This document shows positions 25,011 to 33,279 of a stretch of 33,279 nucleotides of DNA, piece by piece. This DNA is from Zoogloea sp. GTDB taxonomy: Bacteria; Pseudomonadota; Gammaproteobacteria; Burkholderiales; Rhodocyclaceae. Position 1 is the first letter of the stretch, and each line of letters starts with the position of its first letter. The notes under the pieces were generated by a model. It was not told the origin of the DNA. It was given only the letters and a program-made list of their open reading frames with translations, and searched no databases. The position numbers and the translations under genes were made by a program. The stretch is from positions 1 through 33,279 of the forward strand of contig NZ_JAFLDT010000047.1 in NCBI RefSeq assembly GCF_017302315.1. Direction: 5' to 3'.

Positions 25011-25120
25011 GATTTGCGCCGTAGCGGCCCGGGAGCCTGATTTTCTACGTTTTGCCCGGGTCTGGGTAGGCTAAACTGAGTGGCTATTCAATTCAGGTTA
25101 AATTCCATGAACACGCCGCG
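25011..25120. promoter_or_regulatory. Divergent promoter region, receptor operon / response regulator
   Basis: About 110 bases separate the leftward receptor operon from the rightward LuxR-type gene, so both promoters and probably the regulator's own operator lie here. An AT-rich patch (25083-25106, ATTCAATTCAGGTTAAATTCC) is the only low-GC stretch. No well-spaced -35/-10 pair could be assigned by eye. Confidence 0.4.
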
Positions 25121-25768
25121 ATGATGCAAACCCGAATCCTGATCATTGAAGACCACGTCCTGGTGCGTGAGGCCATGGCCCTGACCCTGGCGCAGGTGGG
25201 CGAGGGGGTGGTGTGCGAACAGGCCAGCAACGCCACCGACGCCTTGGCCCTGCTCGAGGCCGACCCGGACTGTGACCTGCTGGTGGTGGATCTGATGCTT
25301 CCCGAAATCAACGGCTTTTCCCTGCTTGGGGTGGTGGCGAAGCGCTTTCCCGATGTGCCGGCGCTGGTGGTGTCGGCCCTGGATGACCGGGAGTCGGTGC
25401 AGCGTGCCATGAAGGCCGGCGCCTCCGGCTTTGTGTCCAAGGCCAGCCCCAGCAATACCCTGATCGAAGCGGTGCGCACCATTCTCGCGGGGGGGGTGTT
25501 TACGCCCGAGGCGGCCAGCGGCGCTGACGGGGGCAACCGCAACCGCCGCGCCAGCATGGCTTTTGCAGAGCGTTTCCAGCTTACTGCCGCCCAGGGGCGG
25601 GTGCTCGAGCTGGTTGCCCAAGGCAAGTCCAATCGTGACATCGCCGAGTTCCTCGGCTTGTCCGAGGGGACGGTCAAGGTGCACGTGTCGGCCATCCTGC
25701 GGGCCCTCGGGGTGACCAGCCGGGCCCAGGCCCTGCTGCTGATGACCCGGGCCGGCCTGCGCGTCTGA
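25121..25768 (+). CDS. LuxR/FixJ-family (NarL-type) response regulator
   Basis: The 215-residue two-domain regulator has a receiver domain at 1-125 with acidic pair Glu10-Asp11, phospho-acceptor Asp57 (VVDLMLPEI) and a conserved switch Ser and Lys (VVSALDD; FVSKAS). A Gly/Ala/Arg-rich linker leads to a C-terminal LuxR helix-turn-helix (LTAAQGRVLELVAQGKSNRDIAEFLGLSEGTVKVHVSAILRALG). Two adjacent ATGs (25121, 25124) are equivalent. It is divergent from the receptor/binder/hybrid kinase operon, and its pairing with that kinase (HDLRQPMHALG type) is the natural reading. It probably autoregulates and controls the receptor operon. Confidence 0.92.
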   Translation: MMQTRILIIEDHVLVREAMALTLAQVGEGVVCEQASNATDALALLEADPDCDLLVVDLMLPEINGFSLLGVVAKRFPDVPALVVSALDDRESVQRAMKAGASGFVSKASPSNTLIEAVRTILAGGVFTPEAASGADGGNRNRRASMAFAERFQLTAAQGRVLELVAQGKSNRDIAEFLGLSEGTVKVHVSAILRALGVTSRAQALLLMTRAGLRV

Positions 25769-25877
25769 GCGCGCGCGTTGATCCGGGGGCGTGTATCCCG
25801 CGCCTGTCATCCGCCGTTCACCGGCGTTTAACGCGGGCGGAATAGTCTGTCGGGCATTCAAACTCCCGGCGACTGCG

Positions 25878-27719
25878 ATGACCCTCCTGCAAAGCTCCCG
25901 AACCGTGCTGGCCCTTTCCGTCTGTGCCCTCACCCTGACCGCCTGCGGTGGCGGGGGGGATGGCGGTTCCCGCGCCATGGATCTGACGATCCTGCACATC
26001 AACGACCACCATTCCCATCTGGATGCGGAGACCACCGCCCTGACCCTCAAGGATGCGGCCGGTGCCAGCCGCTCGGTCACGGTTGAACTGGGCGGCTTCC
26101 CGCGGGTCACGGCTGCCATGGCAGCCCTCGCCACTCCCGGCCGCAATGTGCTCAAGCTGCACGCCGGCGACGCCATCACTGGCGACCTGTACTACACCCA
26201 GAGCGAGGGGCAGGCCGACGCCACCCTCATGAACACCGTCTGCTTCGATGCCTTCACCATCGGCAACCACGAGTTCGATGGCGCGGATGCCGGCCTGGTC
26301 AAGTTCATCGACTACCTCCACGCTGGCACCTGCAAGACACCGGTCCTGTCGGCCAACATCGAGCCCGCCGCCGGCACGGCCCTGGCGAGCCGCATGGGCG
26401 CCTACAAGATCATCGAGAAGGACGGCGAGAAGATCGGTGTGGTCGGCCTCACCGTGAAGGACAAGACCCAGTTTGCCTCCCGCCCGGATGCCAGCACCCG
26501 CTTCCTTGACGAGGCCAGCAGCGCCCAGACGGTGATTGACGAGCTCAAGCTGCGCGGCGTCAACAAGATCATCCTGATGTCCCACCTGGGCTATTCGGCC
26601 GACAAGGCCATCGCCCCCAAGCTGTCCGGCGTCGACGTGATCATCGGTGGTGACTCCCACACCCTGCTCGGCCCCGACAGCATGAAGAACTACGGCCTCA
26701 CCCCGTCGGGCGCCTACCCCACCCAGGCGGTGGACAAGGACGGTCGGAAGGTCTGCATCGCCCAGGCCTGGCAGTATTCCTACGTGGTGGGTGCCCTGGA
26801 TGTGAAGTTTGACGCCAGCGGCAACGTCACTGCCTGCAGCGGCAAGCCCCAGGTGCTGTTGGGTGACAGCTACAAGGTCGGGAGCACGGCCGCATCCACC
26901 GCAGACGCTGCCGCCTACCGCAGCCAGCTCGATGCCTCGGGTGTGTTCCTCACCATTACCCCTGATGCCGCTGCCACTGCGGCCCTGGCACCCTTCAAGG
27001 CGGCCAAGGACGCCCTCGGCCTGCAGGTGGCCGGCACGGCCTCCGAGAACCTGTGCCTGCGCCGGGTGCCCGGAAGCAAGCGTGACACCAGCCGCTCTTC
27101 CCTGGGTGACGTGTGCAACCTGGACGCCACCGTGGTGGCCCAGGGTGGCGACATCCAGCAACTGGTGGCCGAGGCCTTCCTGGAGCAGGGGCAACGCTTC
27201 GGCGGCGCCGACATCAGCCTGCAGAACGCCGGCGGCGTGCGGGTTGACGTCCCCGCGGGCAATATCACCGTGGGCAAGGTGTATACCCTGCTGCCCTTCA
27301 AGAACACCCTGTACCGCTTGGTCATGACCGGCGCCCAGGTCAAGTCGGCCTTGGAAGACGGGGTGGATTCGGTGATCAACGGCACCGGCTCCGGCGCCTA
27401 TCCCTACACCGGCGGCCTGCGCTTCTCGGTGGACATGAACCAGGCCAAGGGCAGCCGCGTCAGCAACCTGGAACTGCGTGACAGCACCGGCACCTGGAAG
27501 CCCCTCGATCCGGCCGCCAGCTACAAGGTGATCACCAATAACTTCACCGCCGACGGTGGCGACAAGTACGACACCCTGAAGGCCATTCCTGCCGCCCAGC
27601 GGGAAGACACCTTCTTGGACTACGCCGACTCCTTCCTGCAGTACGTGCGCAGCAAGTCGCCCCTGGCCAAGCCCACCAGCGCCAACCGCAGCACCCGGCA
27701 ATACATCGAAACCCCTTGA
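25878..27719 (+). CDS. Lipoprotein 5'-nucleotidase / UshA-like metallophosphoesterase
   Basis: The 613-residue secreted enzyme is predicted to hydrolyse nucleotides or related phosphoesters in the cell envelope using two metals. The signal ends in lipobox LTAC (Cys23) followed by a Gly-rich spacer. The metallophosphatase domain shows ILHINDHHSH (39-47), GDAITG (97-102), GNHEFD (129-134), SHLGY (235-239) and GGDSHT (257-262), the five blocks of the family in order. The C-terminal 5'-nucleotidase domain has LQNAGGVRVDVPAGNITVGKVYTLLPFKNTL and ends near TADGGDKYDTL. The ATG at 25878 gives the lipoprotein signal; an upstream in-frame ATG (25791) would bury it. It has its own terminator, so it is likely monocistronic. 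A degenerate Pho-box-like array lies at 25804-25832. Confidence 0.92.
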   Translation: MTLLQSSRTVLALSVCALTLTACGGGGDGGSRAMDLTILHINDHHSHLDAETTALTLKDAAGASRSVTVELGGFPRVTAAMAALATPGRNVLKLHAGDAITGDLYYTQSEGQADATLMNTVCFDAFTIGNHEFDGADAGLVKFIDYLHAGTCKTPVLSANIEPAAGTALASRMGAYKIIEKDGEKIGVVGLTVKDKTQFASRPDASTRFLDEASSAQTVIDELKLRGVNKIILMSHLGYSADKAIAPKLSGVDVIIGGDSHTLLGPDSMKNYGLTPSGAYPTQAVDKDGRKVCIAQAWQYSYVVGALDVKFDASGNVTACSGKPQVLLGDSYKVGSTAASTADAAAYRSQLDASGVFLTITPDAAATAALAPFKAAKDALGLQVAGTASENLCLRRVPGSKRDTSRSSLGDVCNLDATVVAQGGDIQQLVAEAFLEQGQRFGGADISLQNAGGVRVDVPAGNITVGKVYTLLPFKNTLYRLVMTGAQVKSALEDGVDSVINGTGSGAYPYTGGLRFSVDMNQAKGSRVSNLELRDSTGTWKPLDPAASYKVITNNFTADGGDKYDTLKAIPAAQREDTFLDYADSFLQYVRSKSPLAKPTSANRSTRQYIETP

Positions 27720-27751
27720 GCGCCCTTCCGTAAGGAGCGCCGCTCAATTCA

Positions 27752-27780
27752 GGCCCCGCTCAATGCGGGGCTCTTTTTTT
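27752..27780 (+). terminator. Rho-independent terminator after the 5'-nucleotidase gene
   Basis: A perfect 7-bp stem GCCCCGC (27753-27759) with GCGGGGC (27765-27771), loop TCAAT, leads into TC and seven Ts. It lies 33 bases past the stop codon. Confidence 0.9.
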
Positions 27781-27929
27781 GCCAAAGCACCCGCGTTTCC
27801 GCCGGAAGCGCACATCATGTGAGGGGCGCCGCCTGCCGGGGGGCGACTGCCCGCGGAGGCGCCAGAGCCCGGCCGCCCGATGAGGGCGCAGGGACAGCCT
27901 GTCCATCCACGAAACCATGAGGTCGTTTC

Positions 27930-29129
27930 ATGCTTGACGTCGTCCAGGAGATTCTCGCCTTCAATGCCGGCCGCGATCCGGATCGCCTGCGCCTCAAGTA
28001 CCGCAACATGCGGGCCAGCCCCTTCGTCTTCCTGCGCGGTACTTGCCACCTGTTCTACCGACGCCTCCCGGCCGATGCCCTGTTCGATGAGGCACCACCG
28101 GTGTGGTCCTGCGGCGATCTGCACCTGCAGAATTTCGGCAGCTACAAGGGCGACAACCGGCTGGTGTATTTCGACCTGAACGATTTCGACGAAGCCCTGC
28201 TGGCACCCGCCACCCTCGACCTGGTGCGCTTCCTGTGCAGTGTGCTGGTGGCCGCCCCGGACATGGGCGTCGGTCGGAAGGAGGCCCGTGCCATGGGGAG
28301 CGCCTTCCTGGATGCCTATCTGGCCACCCTCGCGGCCGGCCGTGCCGGCTGGGTGGAGCGGGATACGGCGGACGGCCTGATCCGCAGCCTGCTGGCCGGG
28401 CTGCACGGCCGCCTCCGGCCGGCCTTTCTCGACGGACGTACCGAACTCAAGGGCAAGCACAGACGACTGCGCCTGGATAATGGCAAGGCCCTGCCGGTCA
28501 CCGACACCCAGCGGGAGCACGTGGCGACGCTGATTGGCGGGCTTGCCGGGTCGCACGCCGACCCGGATTTCTTCGAGGTGCTCGACGTTGCCCGGCGGAT
28601 TGCCGGCAACGGCAGCCTGGGGGTGGACCGCTACGTGATCCTCGTTCGCGGCAAGGGCTCGCCGGACGGCAACGAATTGCTCGACCTCAAGGAGGCCTTG
28701 CCCTCCGCCGTCCTGCCGCGTGTCGCGACACCCCAGCCCGTGTGGCGCTCGGAGGCTGAGCGGGTGGTGGCCATCCAGCGTCGCATGCAGGCCGTGCCCA
28801 TGGCCTTTCTGCAGCCCCTGCGCTGGCGCAAGCGTTCGTACATGCTGCGTGCCCTGCAGCCCAGCGAAGACCGGGTCAGCCTCGACGCGGCCCATTCGGG
28901 TGTGGCCGCCCTGGAGGGGGTACTGGCCCACATGGGGGCCATCGTCGCATCGGCCCAGTTGCGCAGCGGCGGGCGTGACGGCTCGGCCATCGCCGACACC
29001 CTCATCGGCTTCGCCGGTGCCGTCCGGCGCAAGGACCTGCTGGGGGCCGCGCAGGATTGCGCGGAGCAGCTCCGCAAAGACTGGAAGACTTACGCCGAAG
29101 CCTGCGACGACGGCGAATTCGACCTCTGA
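27930..29129 (+). CDS. DUF2252 family protein (kinase-like fold)
   Basis: The 399-residue cytoplasmic protein matches DUF2252, an uncharacterised family. Diagnostic pieces are the early KYRNMRASPFVFLRGTCHLFYRR, then GDLHLQNFG (62-70) and FDLNDFDEA (81-89). The last two resemble the catalytic HGDLHxxN and DxxDFD motifs of aminoglycoside phosphotransferase-like kinases, so a phosphotransfer role is a fair guess. The downstream RWRKRSYMLRALQPSEDRVSL segment is also a family feature. Its TGA abuts the stop of the convergent AraC gene with no gap. The preceding 150 bases (27781-27929) contain no gene and no clear promoter. The substrate is unknown. Confidence 0.88.
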   Translation: MLDVVQEILAFNAGRDPDRLRLKYRNMRASPFVFLRGTCHLFYRRLPADALFDEAPPVWSCGDLHLQNFGSYKGDNRLVYFDLNDFDEALLAPATLDLVRFLCSVLVAAPDMGVGRKEARAMGSAFLDAYLATLAAGRAGWVERDTADGLIRSLLAGLHGRLRPAFLDGRTELKGKHRRLRLDNGKALPVTDTQREHVATLIGGLAGSHADPDFFEVLDVARRIAGNGSLGVDRYVILVRGKGSPDGNELLDLKEALPSAVLPRVATPQPVWRSEAERVVAIQRRMQAVPMAFLQPLRWRKRSYMLRALQPSEDRVSLDAAHSGVAALEGVLAHMGAIVASAQLRSGGRDGSAIADTLIGFAGAVRRKDLLGAAQDCAEQLRKDWKTYAEACDDGEFDL

Positions 29130-30050
29130 TCAGCGCATCCGTGCCACATCGCGCAGGGGCGGGGCGCCGAACAGGCGGCGGTATTCGCGGCTGAACTGGG
29201 ACGGGCTCTCGTAGCCCACCCGGCGCGCCACCGTGGCGGCATCGACGGCTTCGGTGAGCATGATCTTGCGGGCCTCCTGCAGGCGTAGCTGCTTCTGATA
29301 CTGCAGCGGGCTCATGGCCGTCAGGGCCTTGAAGTGATGGTGCAGGGATGACTTGCTCATGTTGGCCGTCTCCGCCAGCGCGTCAATGGACAGGGGCTGG
29401 TCGAAGTTGCCCTTGATCCATTCGATGGCCCGGGCCGTGCGGTGCCCCTGGCTGTCGGCCGCCGCAATGCTGCGCAGGCGGGCGCCTTGGGCGCCGGTGA
29501 GGAGGCGGTACAGCAGGGCCTGCCAGTAAAGGGGGGCCAGCACCGGGATGTCTTGTGGCGTCTCCAGCAACCCCACCAGACGCAGCACCGCATCCATCAC
29601 CGGCGGGGTCAGGGGGCTCACCCCGAGCCCCAGCAGGCTGCCGGCCGAGGCCGGGCCGTCGGAGGGCACGCTGCCCGCCAGTTCGGCGATCCGGCGGGCA
29701 TCCATCTCGAATACCGCGCACAGGTAGGGGCGCTCCGGCGAGGCTTCGACGATCTGTCCCATCACCGGCAGGTCCACCGAGGTAATCAGGTAATGCCGGC
29801 TGTCGTACTGGAAGGTCTCTTCGCCCAGACTCAGGTGCTTGCTGCCCTGGGCGGCCACCGCCAGCACCGAGCGATAGATGGCGCAGATCGCGGTGCTGGT
29901 GCTGGACGCGCGATACAGGTCAAGACCCGGGATCGGGGTGGGGTTCGGCCCTTCGGTGGTGCAATATCGTTCAATGAGCCGGGCGAGCTTCTGGCGTGCA
30001 ACGTCCAGTCCCGATGGGTCGGTATCGTGGTAAAGACCTGATTCAGTCAT
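29130..30050 (-). CDS. AraC-family transcriptional regulator (AraC_N type)
   Basis: The 306-residue DNA-binding protein has an N-terminal sensing domain of the AraC_N (PF06719) kind (GLDLYRASSTSTAICAIYRSVLAVAAQGSKHLSLGEETFQYD) and two C-terminal helix-turn-helix units. The first is around LSIDALAETANMSKSSLHHHFKAL and the second around ATVARRVGYESPSQFSREYRRLFG. The ATG at 30050 is preceded by AGGAAGA; a longer frame reaching 30179 lacks a ribosome site. It is divergent from the iorA/iorB-like genes, the usual position for a local activator, so it probably controls them. AraC_N regulators commonly sit beside oxidoreductase genes. The inducer is unknown. Confidence 0.9.
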   Translation of the reverse strand: MTESGLYHDTDPSGLDVARQKLARLIERYCTTEGPNPTPIPGLDLYRASSTSTAICAIYRSVLAVAAQGSKHLSLGEETFQYDSRHYLITSVDLPVMGQIVEASPERPYLCAVFEMDARRIAELAGSVPSDGPASAGSLLGLGVSPLTPPVMDAVLRLVGLLETPQDIPVLAPLYWQALLYRLLTGAQGARLRSIAAADSQGHRTARAIEWIKGNFDQPLSIDALAETANMSKSSLHHHFKALTAMSPLQYQKQLRLQEARKIMLTEAVDAATVARRVGYESPSQFSREYRRLFGAPPLRDVARMR

Positions 30051-30263
30051 GGTTTCTTCCTGTGCTGCGACTGCCGTGAGAATAGCGCAGGCGCCCGGGG
30101 TGGCGGCCGCCGAGACGATGCATATCGGACGATCAGGCAACAATCTCACAGGATTCTGCAATGCCGAAAAGGTCTTCATCGACTACATTTTCGTGCATGA
30201 AGGCTGGACCGCCCGCCGTGGCGCCCGGCCAGGAAACCCAGGATTGACCCCCGGAGATTGACC
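30051..30263. promoter_or_regulatory. Divergent control region, AraC regulator / molybdenum hydroxylase
   Basis: A 213-base gap separates the regulator from the hydroxylase genes, enough for two promoters and an AraC-type operator pair. TACATTTT (30184-30191) is a possible -10 for the rightward promoter but lacks a good -35. Assignments are tentative. Confidence 0.35.
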
Positions 30264-30722
30264 ATGATCCAGCTCAACGTGAATGGCAAGGCCCACAAGG
30301 CGGACGTCGAAGCCGACACTCCCCTGCTGTGGACCCTGCGCGATACCCTCCTGCTCACCGGTACCAAGTATGGCTGCGGGGCCGGCCTGTGCGGCGCCTG
30401 CACCGTGCTTGTGAATGGTCAGCCGACCCGCTCCTGCATCACCCCGGTTGCCGATGTGGCGGGCAAGAAGATCACCACCATCGAAGCGGTTGATGCCACC
30501 CGCGTCGGCAAGGCCGTGCAGGAGGCCTGGCGCAAGCTCGACGTGGTGCAGTGCGGCTACTGCCAGTCGGGCCAGATCATGTCGGCCGTGAATCTGCTCT
30601 CCACCAAGAAGAAACCCACCGATGCCGACATCGACGCCGCCATGGCCGGCAACCTGTGCCGCTGTGCCACCTATGTGCGCATCCGCGCGGCCATCCACGA
30701 AGCCGCCAAGGCGCTGGCGTAA
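30264..30722 (+). CDS. Isoquinoline 1-oxidoreductase-type alpha subunit, 2x[2Fe-2S]
   Basis: The 152-residue electron-transfer subunit belongs to the xanthine dehydrogenase superfamily. A plant-type ferredoxin domain binds the first cluster through C38, C43, C46 (CGAGLCGAC) and C58. A helical domain binds the second through C97, C100 ([10 protein letters not shown]), C132 and C134 (LCRC). The ATG at 30264 follows GGAG at a good distance. It is 13 bases upstream of the large catalytic subunit, and together they form an alpha-beta enzyme without the FAD subunit of classical xanthine dehydrogenase, like isoquinoline 1-oxidoreductase IorAB. Electrons must therefore pass to another acceptor, often a cytochrome. 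The substrate is likely an aldehyde or N-heteroaromatic but is not determined. Confidence 0.9.
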   Translation: MIQLNVNGKAHKADVEADTPLLWTLRDTLLLTGTKYGCGAGLCGACTVLVNGQPTRSCITPVADVAGKKITTIEAVDATRVGKAVQEAWRKLDVVQCGYCQSGQIMSAVNLLSTKKKPTDADIDAAMAGNLCRCATYVRIRAAIHEAAKALA

Positions 30723-30735
30723 GGAGCCGACGATC

Positions 30736-32931
30736 ATGAACAACCCCATCCAGAACCTCTCCCGTCGCGGCTTCCTGCAAGGCGCCGCCGGCCTGACCCT
30801 CGGCCTGTCCCTGCCGGCCTTCGCCGCCAAGGCCGGGGCCGCTGCGGCCCAGGCTGCCGCTGCACCCTTTGAACCGACCCCCTTCCTGCGCATCGGCGCC
30901 GACAACAGCGTGACGGTGCTCTCCAAGCACCTGGAGATGGGCCAGGGCACCTACACCGGCCTCGCGACCCTCGTCGCCGAAGAGCTCGACGCCGCTTGGG
31001 TCCAGGTGAAGGTGGAGGGCGCCCCGGCGGACGCCAAGCGCTTCAACAACCTGGCCTTCGGCCCCATGCAGGGCACCGGCGGCAGCACCGCCATGGCCAA
31101 CTCCTGGGACCAGCTGCGCCAGACCGGCGCCACCGCCCGTGCCATGCTGGTGTCGGCCGCCGCCAAGCGCTGGAACGTGCCTGCTGCCGAGATCACCGTC
31201 CGCGACGGGGTGCTCAGCCACGCCGCCAGCCAGCGCAAGGCTAGCTTCGGCGAGCTGGCGGAAGCCGCCGCGGCCGAAGCCGTGCCGGCCAGCGTCAGCC
31301 TCAAGGATCCGAAGGATTTCCGCCTCATCGGCAAGCGCGCCCCGCGCAAGGACAGCTTCGCCAAGACCAACGGCAGCGCCCAATTCACCCAGGACGTGCA
31401 CCTGCCCGGCATGCTGGTGGCGGTGGTGGCCCACGCGCCGCGCTTTGGCGGCAAACTCAAGTCCTTCGACGCGCGCAAGGCCAAGGCCATCAAGGGCGTG
31501 GTGGATGTGGTGGCCATTCCCACCGGCGTTGCGGTGCTGGCCACCGACACCTGGACCGCCAAAAAGGGCCGTGACGCCCTGAGCGTCGAGTGGGACGACA
31601 GCGCCGCCTTCAGGATGGGCAGCGCCGAGATGCAGGCCCTCTACCAGGCCCTGGCCCAGAACCCCGGCCTGGTGGCCCGCAAGGAGGGTGACGCTCCCGC
31701 CGCACTGGCCGCTGCCGGCACCCGCACCATCAAGGCCAGCTACGACTTCCCCTATCTGGCCCATGCCGCCATGGAGCCCATGAACTGTGTCATCCAGCGC
31801 ACGGCGGACGGCCTCGAAGTGTGGAACGGCGAGCAGTTCCAGACCGTCGACCAGGGCACCCTGGCCGCCATGTTCGAGCTGCCTGCCGACAAGGTGACCA
31901 TCCACATGCTGTATGCCGGTGGCAGCTTCGGCCGGCGGGCCAGCACCCAGGTGGACTACATCCGCGAAGCGGCGTCCATCGTCAAGACCACGGGCACCCG
32001 GGCACCGGTCAAGCTGGTGTGGATGCGCGAGGACGACACCAAAGCCGGCTACTACCGCCCCATGTTCCACCACACTCTGGAGGCCACCCTGGATGCGGAC
32101 GGCAGCATCCGCGCCTGGCGTCACCGCCTGGTGGGGCAATCCATCGCCAAGGGCTCGCCCTTCGAAGCCTTCATGATCAAGGACGGGGTCGATCACCTGT
32201 CGGTGGAGGGGGCGGCCAACCTGCCCTATGCCATCCCCAACCTGCAGGTCGAGTTGCACACCCCGGCCGACATCCCGGTGCCGGTGCTGTGGTGGCGCTC
32301 GGTGGGTTCGACCCACACCGCCTACTCCACCGAGACCTTCCTCGACCGGCTGGCCGCCGAAGCGAAGCAGGACCCGGTAGCCCTGCGCCTCAAGCTGCTC
32401 GAAAAGCATCCCCGCCATTCCGCCGTGCTCCGCCTGGCGGCGGACAAGGCCGGCTGGGGCACGCCCCTGGCCAAGGGCAAGCCGGGCGAGCGCCGCGGCC
32501 GCGGGGTGGCGGTGCATGAGTCCTTCCACTCCTTCGTCGCCCAGGTGGCCGAGGTGACGGTGGCGGCGGACGGCAGCATCAAGGTGGATCGCATCGTCGC
32601 CGCCGTGGATTGCGGCATGGCCATCAACCCGGATAACGTCCGGGCCCAGGTGGAAGGCTCGGTGGGCTTCGCCCTGTCGGCGGCCCTGCACGGGGAGATC
32701 ACCCTCAAGGACGGCGTGGTGGAACAGGGCAATTTTGGTGAGTACGCCCCGATCCGCATCAACGAAATGCCGAAGGTGGAGGTGCACATCGTCGCCTCTG
32801 CCGAAAAGCCCACCGGCATCGGCGAGCCCGGCGTGCCGCCTGTGGCGCCGGCGGTGGCCAATGCCATTGCCGCAGCCACCGGCAAGTGGGTCACGCGCAT
32901 GCCCTTCCGCAGCGATGCGCTGAAGGCTTGA
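30736..32931 (+). CDS. Isoquinoline 1-oxidoreductase-type beta subunit (Mo catalytic)
   Basis: The 731-residue molybdopterin-binding subunit starts with a twin-arginine signal ([21 protein letters not shown]), so the folded, cofactor-loaded heterodimer is probably exported with the signal-less alpha subunit riding along. Family blocks are [64 protein letters not shown] and the C-terminal [20 protein letters not shown]; the Glu in GIGEPGVPP is the catalytic base in this family. A good ribosome site (AAGGAG, 30721-30726) overlaps the end of the alpha gene. The two subunits and the divergent AraC regulator form a compact module. Whether it acts on an aromatic heterocycle or an aldehyde cannot be told; the hpaD-like gene downstream hints at aromatic catabolism. 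Confidence 0.9.
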   Translation: MNNPIQNLSRRGFLQGAAGLTLGLSLPAFAAKAGAAAAQAAAAPFEPTPFLRIGADNSVTVLSKHLEMGQGTYTGLATLVAEELDAAWVQVKVEGAPADAKRFNNLAFGPMQGTGGSTAMANSWDQLRQTGATARAMLVSAAAKRWNVPAAEITVRDGVLSHAASQRKASFGELAEAAAAEAVPASVSLKDPKDFRLIGKRAPRKDSFAKTNGSAQFTQDVHLPGMLVAVVAHAPRFGGKLKSFDARKAKAIKGVVDVVAIPTGVAVLATDTWTAKKGRDALSVEWDDSAAFRMGSAEMQALYQALAQNPGLVARKEGDAPAALAAAGTRTIKASYDFPYLAHAAMEPMNCVIQRTADGLEVWNGEQFQTVDQGTLAAMFELPADKVTIHMLYAGGSFGRRASTQVDYIREAASIVKTTGTRAPVKLVWMREDDTKAGYYRPMFHHTLEATLDADGSIRAWRHRLVGQSIAKGSPFEAFMIKDGVDHLSVEGAANLPYAIPNLQVELHTPADIPVPVLWWRSVGSTHTAYSTETFLDRLAAEAKQDPVALRLKLLEKHPRHSAVLRLAADKAGWGTPLAKGKPGERRGRGVAVHESFHSFVAQVAEVTVAADGSIKVDRIVAAVDCGMAINPDNVRAQVEGSVGFALSAALHGEITLKDGVVEQGNFGEYAPIRINEMPKVEVHIVASAEKPTGIGEPGVPPVAPAVANAIAAATGKWVTRMPFRSDALKA

Positions 32932-32932
32932 A

Positions 32933-33016
32933 GTGAAGAACGACCCACGCTCACTGTGTTCGCTGCCCCCCGAGGGGGCACAGGCCTCCCTTGGGGCGGC
33001 CCGGCGGGAGGCCTGA
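32933..33016 (+). repeat. Tandem repeat copy 1, encodes a 27-residue peptide
   Basis: A GTG (32933) one base after the iorB-type stop opens a frame that runs through the repeat to TGA (33014-33016) and reads [22 protein letters not shown] at its end. It forms one of two near-identical GC-rich copies. Arms GCCTCCC and GGGAGGC can pair. Such sequence resembles a dispersed betaproteobacterial repeat (recollection). A real peptide is unproven. Confidence 0.7.
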
Positions 33017-33099
33017 TGAAACGACCCCCACGCTCACTGTGTTCGCTGCCCCCCGAGGGGGCGCAGGCCTCCCTTGGGGCGGCCCGGCGGGAGGCCTGA
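33016..33099 (+). repeat. Tandem repeat copy 2, encodes a near-identical 27-residue peptide
   Basis: The ATG at 33016 overlaps the TGA of copy 1 (TGATG) and opens a frame of identical length ending in TGA at 33097-33099, two bases before the dioxygenase ATG. From the cgctcactg segment onward the two copies differ at one base (A/G near 32980 versus 33063). GGGAGG at 33088-33093, inside the repeat, is correctly placed to serve as the ribosome site of the dioxygenase gene. Confidence 0.75.
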
Positions 33100-33101
33100 C
33101 C

Positions 33102-33279
33102 ATGGGCAAGCTCGCACTCGCCGCCAAGATCACCCACGTGCCCAGCATGTACCTGAGCGAGCTGCCCGGCGCGCGCCAGGGCACGCGCCAGGACGCCATC
33201 GACGGCCACGTCGAGATCGGGCGCCGCTGCCGCGAGCTGGGCGTGGACACCATCGTCGTCTTCGACACGCACTGGCTGG
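33102..33279 (+). CDS. hpaD: 3,4-dihydroxyphenylacetate 2,3-dioxygenase, partial N-terminus
   Basis: Only the first 59 residues are present. They open with [19 protein letters not shown] and continue through [16 protein letters not shown] to [12 protein letters not shown], a strong match to HpaD/HpcB class III extradiol dioxygenases. His in THVPS is a metal-site or second-shell residue of this family. The enzyme opens the ring of homoprotocatechuate in 4-hydroxyphenylacetate degradation, in the cytoplasm. The start follows GGGAGG supplied by the preceding repeat. The rest of an hpa/hpc cluster probably lies to the right. Confidence 0.85.
   Translation, partial: MGKLALAAKITHVPSMYLSELPGARQGTRQDAIDGHVEIGRRCRELGVDTIVVFDTHWL

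Noticed and set aside
30577-32787. A 736-codon open frame antisense to the molybdenum hydroxylase subunit
   Set aside because: Gly/His-rich shadow translation with no family features; the plus-strand gene is unambiguous.
1-33279. tRNA, rRNA or CRISPR array
   Set aside because: No cloverleaf, rRNA core sequence or regularly spaced repeat array was recognised by reading; a dedicated search was not possible here.

Overview
The window looks like a chromosomal segment of a betaproteobacterium, most likely of the Azoarcus/Thauera/Zoogloea-type Rhodocyclales. The grounds are high GC with strong third-position GC, a PhaM-type polyhydroxybutyrate granule protein, a Liv-type transporter operon bracketed by two acyl-adenylate enzymes, an aromatic-catabolism gene at the right edge, and GC-rich palindromic repeats of a kind I associate with this group. 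This placement is inference from gene content; no rRNA, tRNA or CRISPR array was seen.

Layout. (1) 1-4102, minus strand: an accessory island with AT-richer sequence and tight gene overlaps. It holds a partial lipase-like gene, a lipoprotein, a secreted propeller-like protein, and a frameshifted fragment of a second copy of the lipase-like gene. It resembles a toxin/immunity array and is the least explained part of the window. (2) 4280-7366, minus: a UvrD-type helicase with a RelE/ParE-like N-terminus and an ankyrin segment. (3) 7526-8945, plus: a free-standing, metal-site-less relative of the CCA-enzyme HD domain, then a glyoxalase-fold protein. (4) 9205-18375, plus: one long transport and activation operon (acyl-CoA ligase, LivG, LivH, LivM, LivK, LivF, PaaK-like protein). 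Three structured repeat elements interrupt it, a PsrA-like palindrome lies upstream, and a clear terminator ends it. (5) 18557-19462: an AEC-family permease. (6) 19614-25768: phaM, then a TonB receptor / periplasmic binding protein / hybrid histidine kinase operon on the minus strand, divergent from a LuxR-type response regulator. (7) 25878-29129, plus: a lipoprotein 5'-nucleotidase with terminator, and a DUF2252 protein. (8) 29130-33279: an AraC regulator divergent from a two-subunit molybdenum hydroxylase (isoquinoline 1-oxidoreductase type). These are followed by two tandem repeat copies that encode near-identical 27-residue peptides and run up to the start of a 3,4-dihydroxyphenylacetate 2,3-dioxygenase gene cut by the window edge.

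How it fits together. Regions 4 and 8 suggest uptake, CoA activation and oxidation of organic acids and aromatics. Region 6 looks like a self-contained sensing unit: outer-membrane receptor, periplasmic binder, membrane kinase and DNA-binding regulator, with no ABC permease or ATPase beside the binder. Region 1 and the helicase look like accessory, possibly competition- or defence-related, genes.
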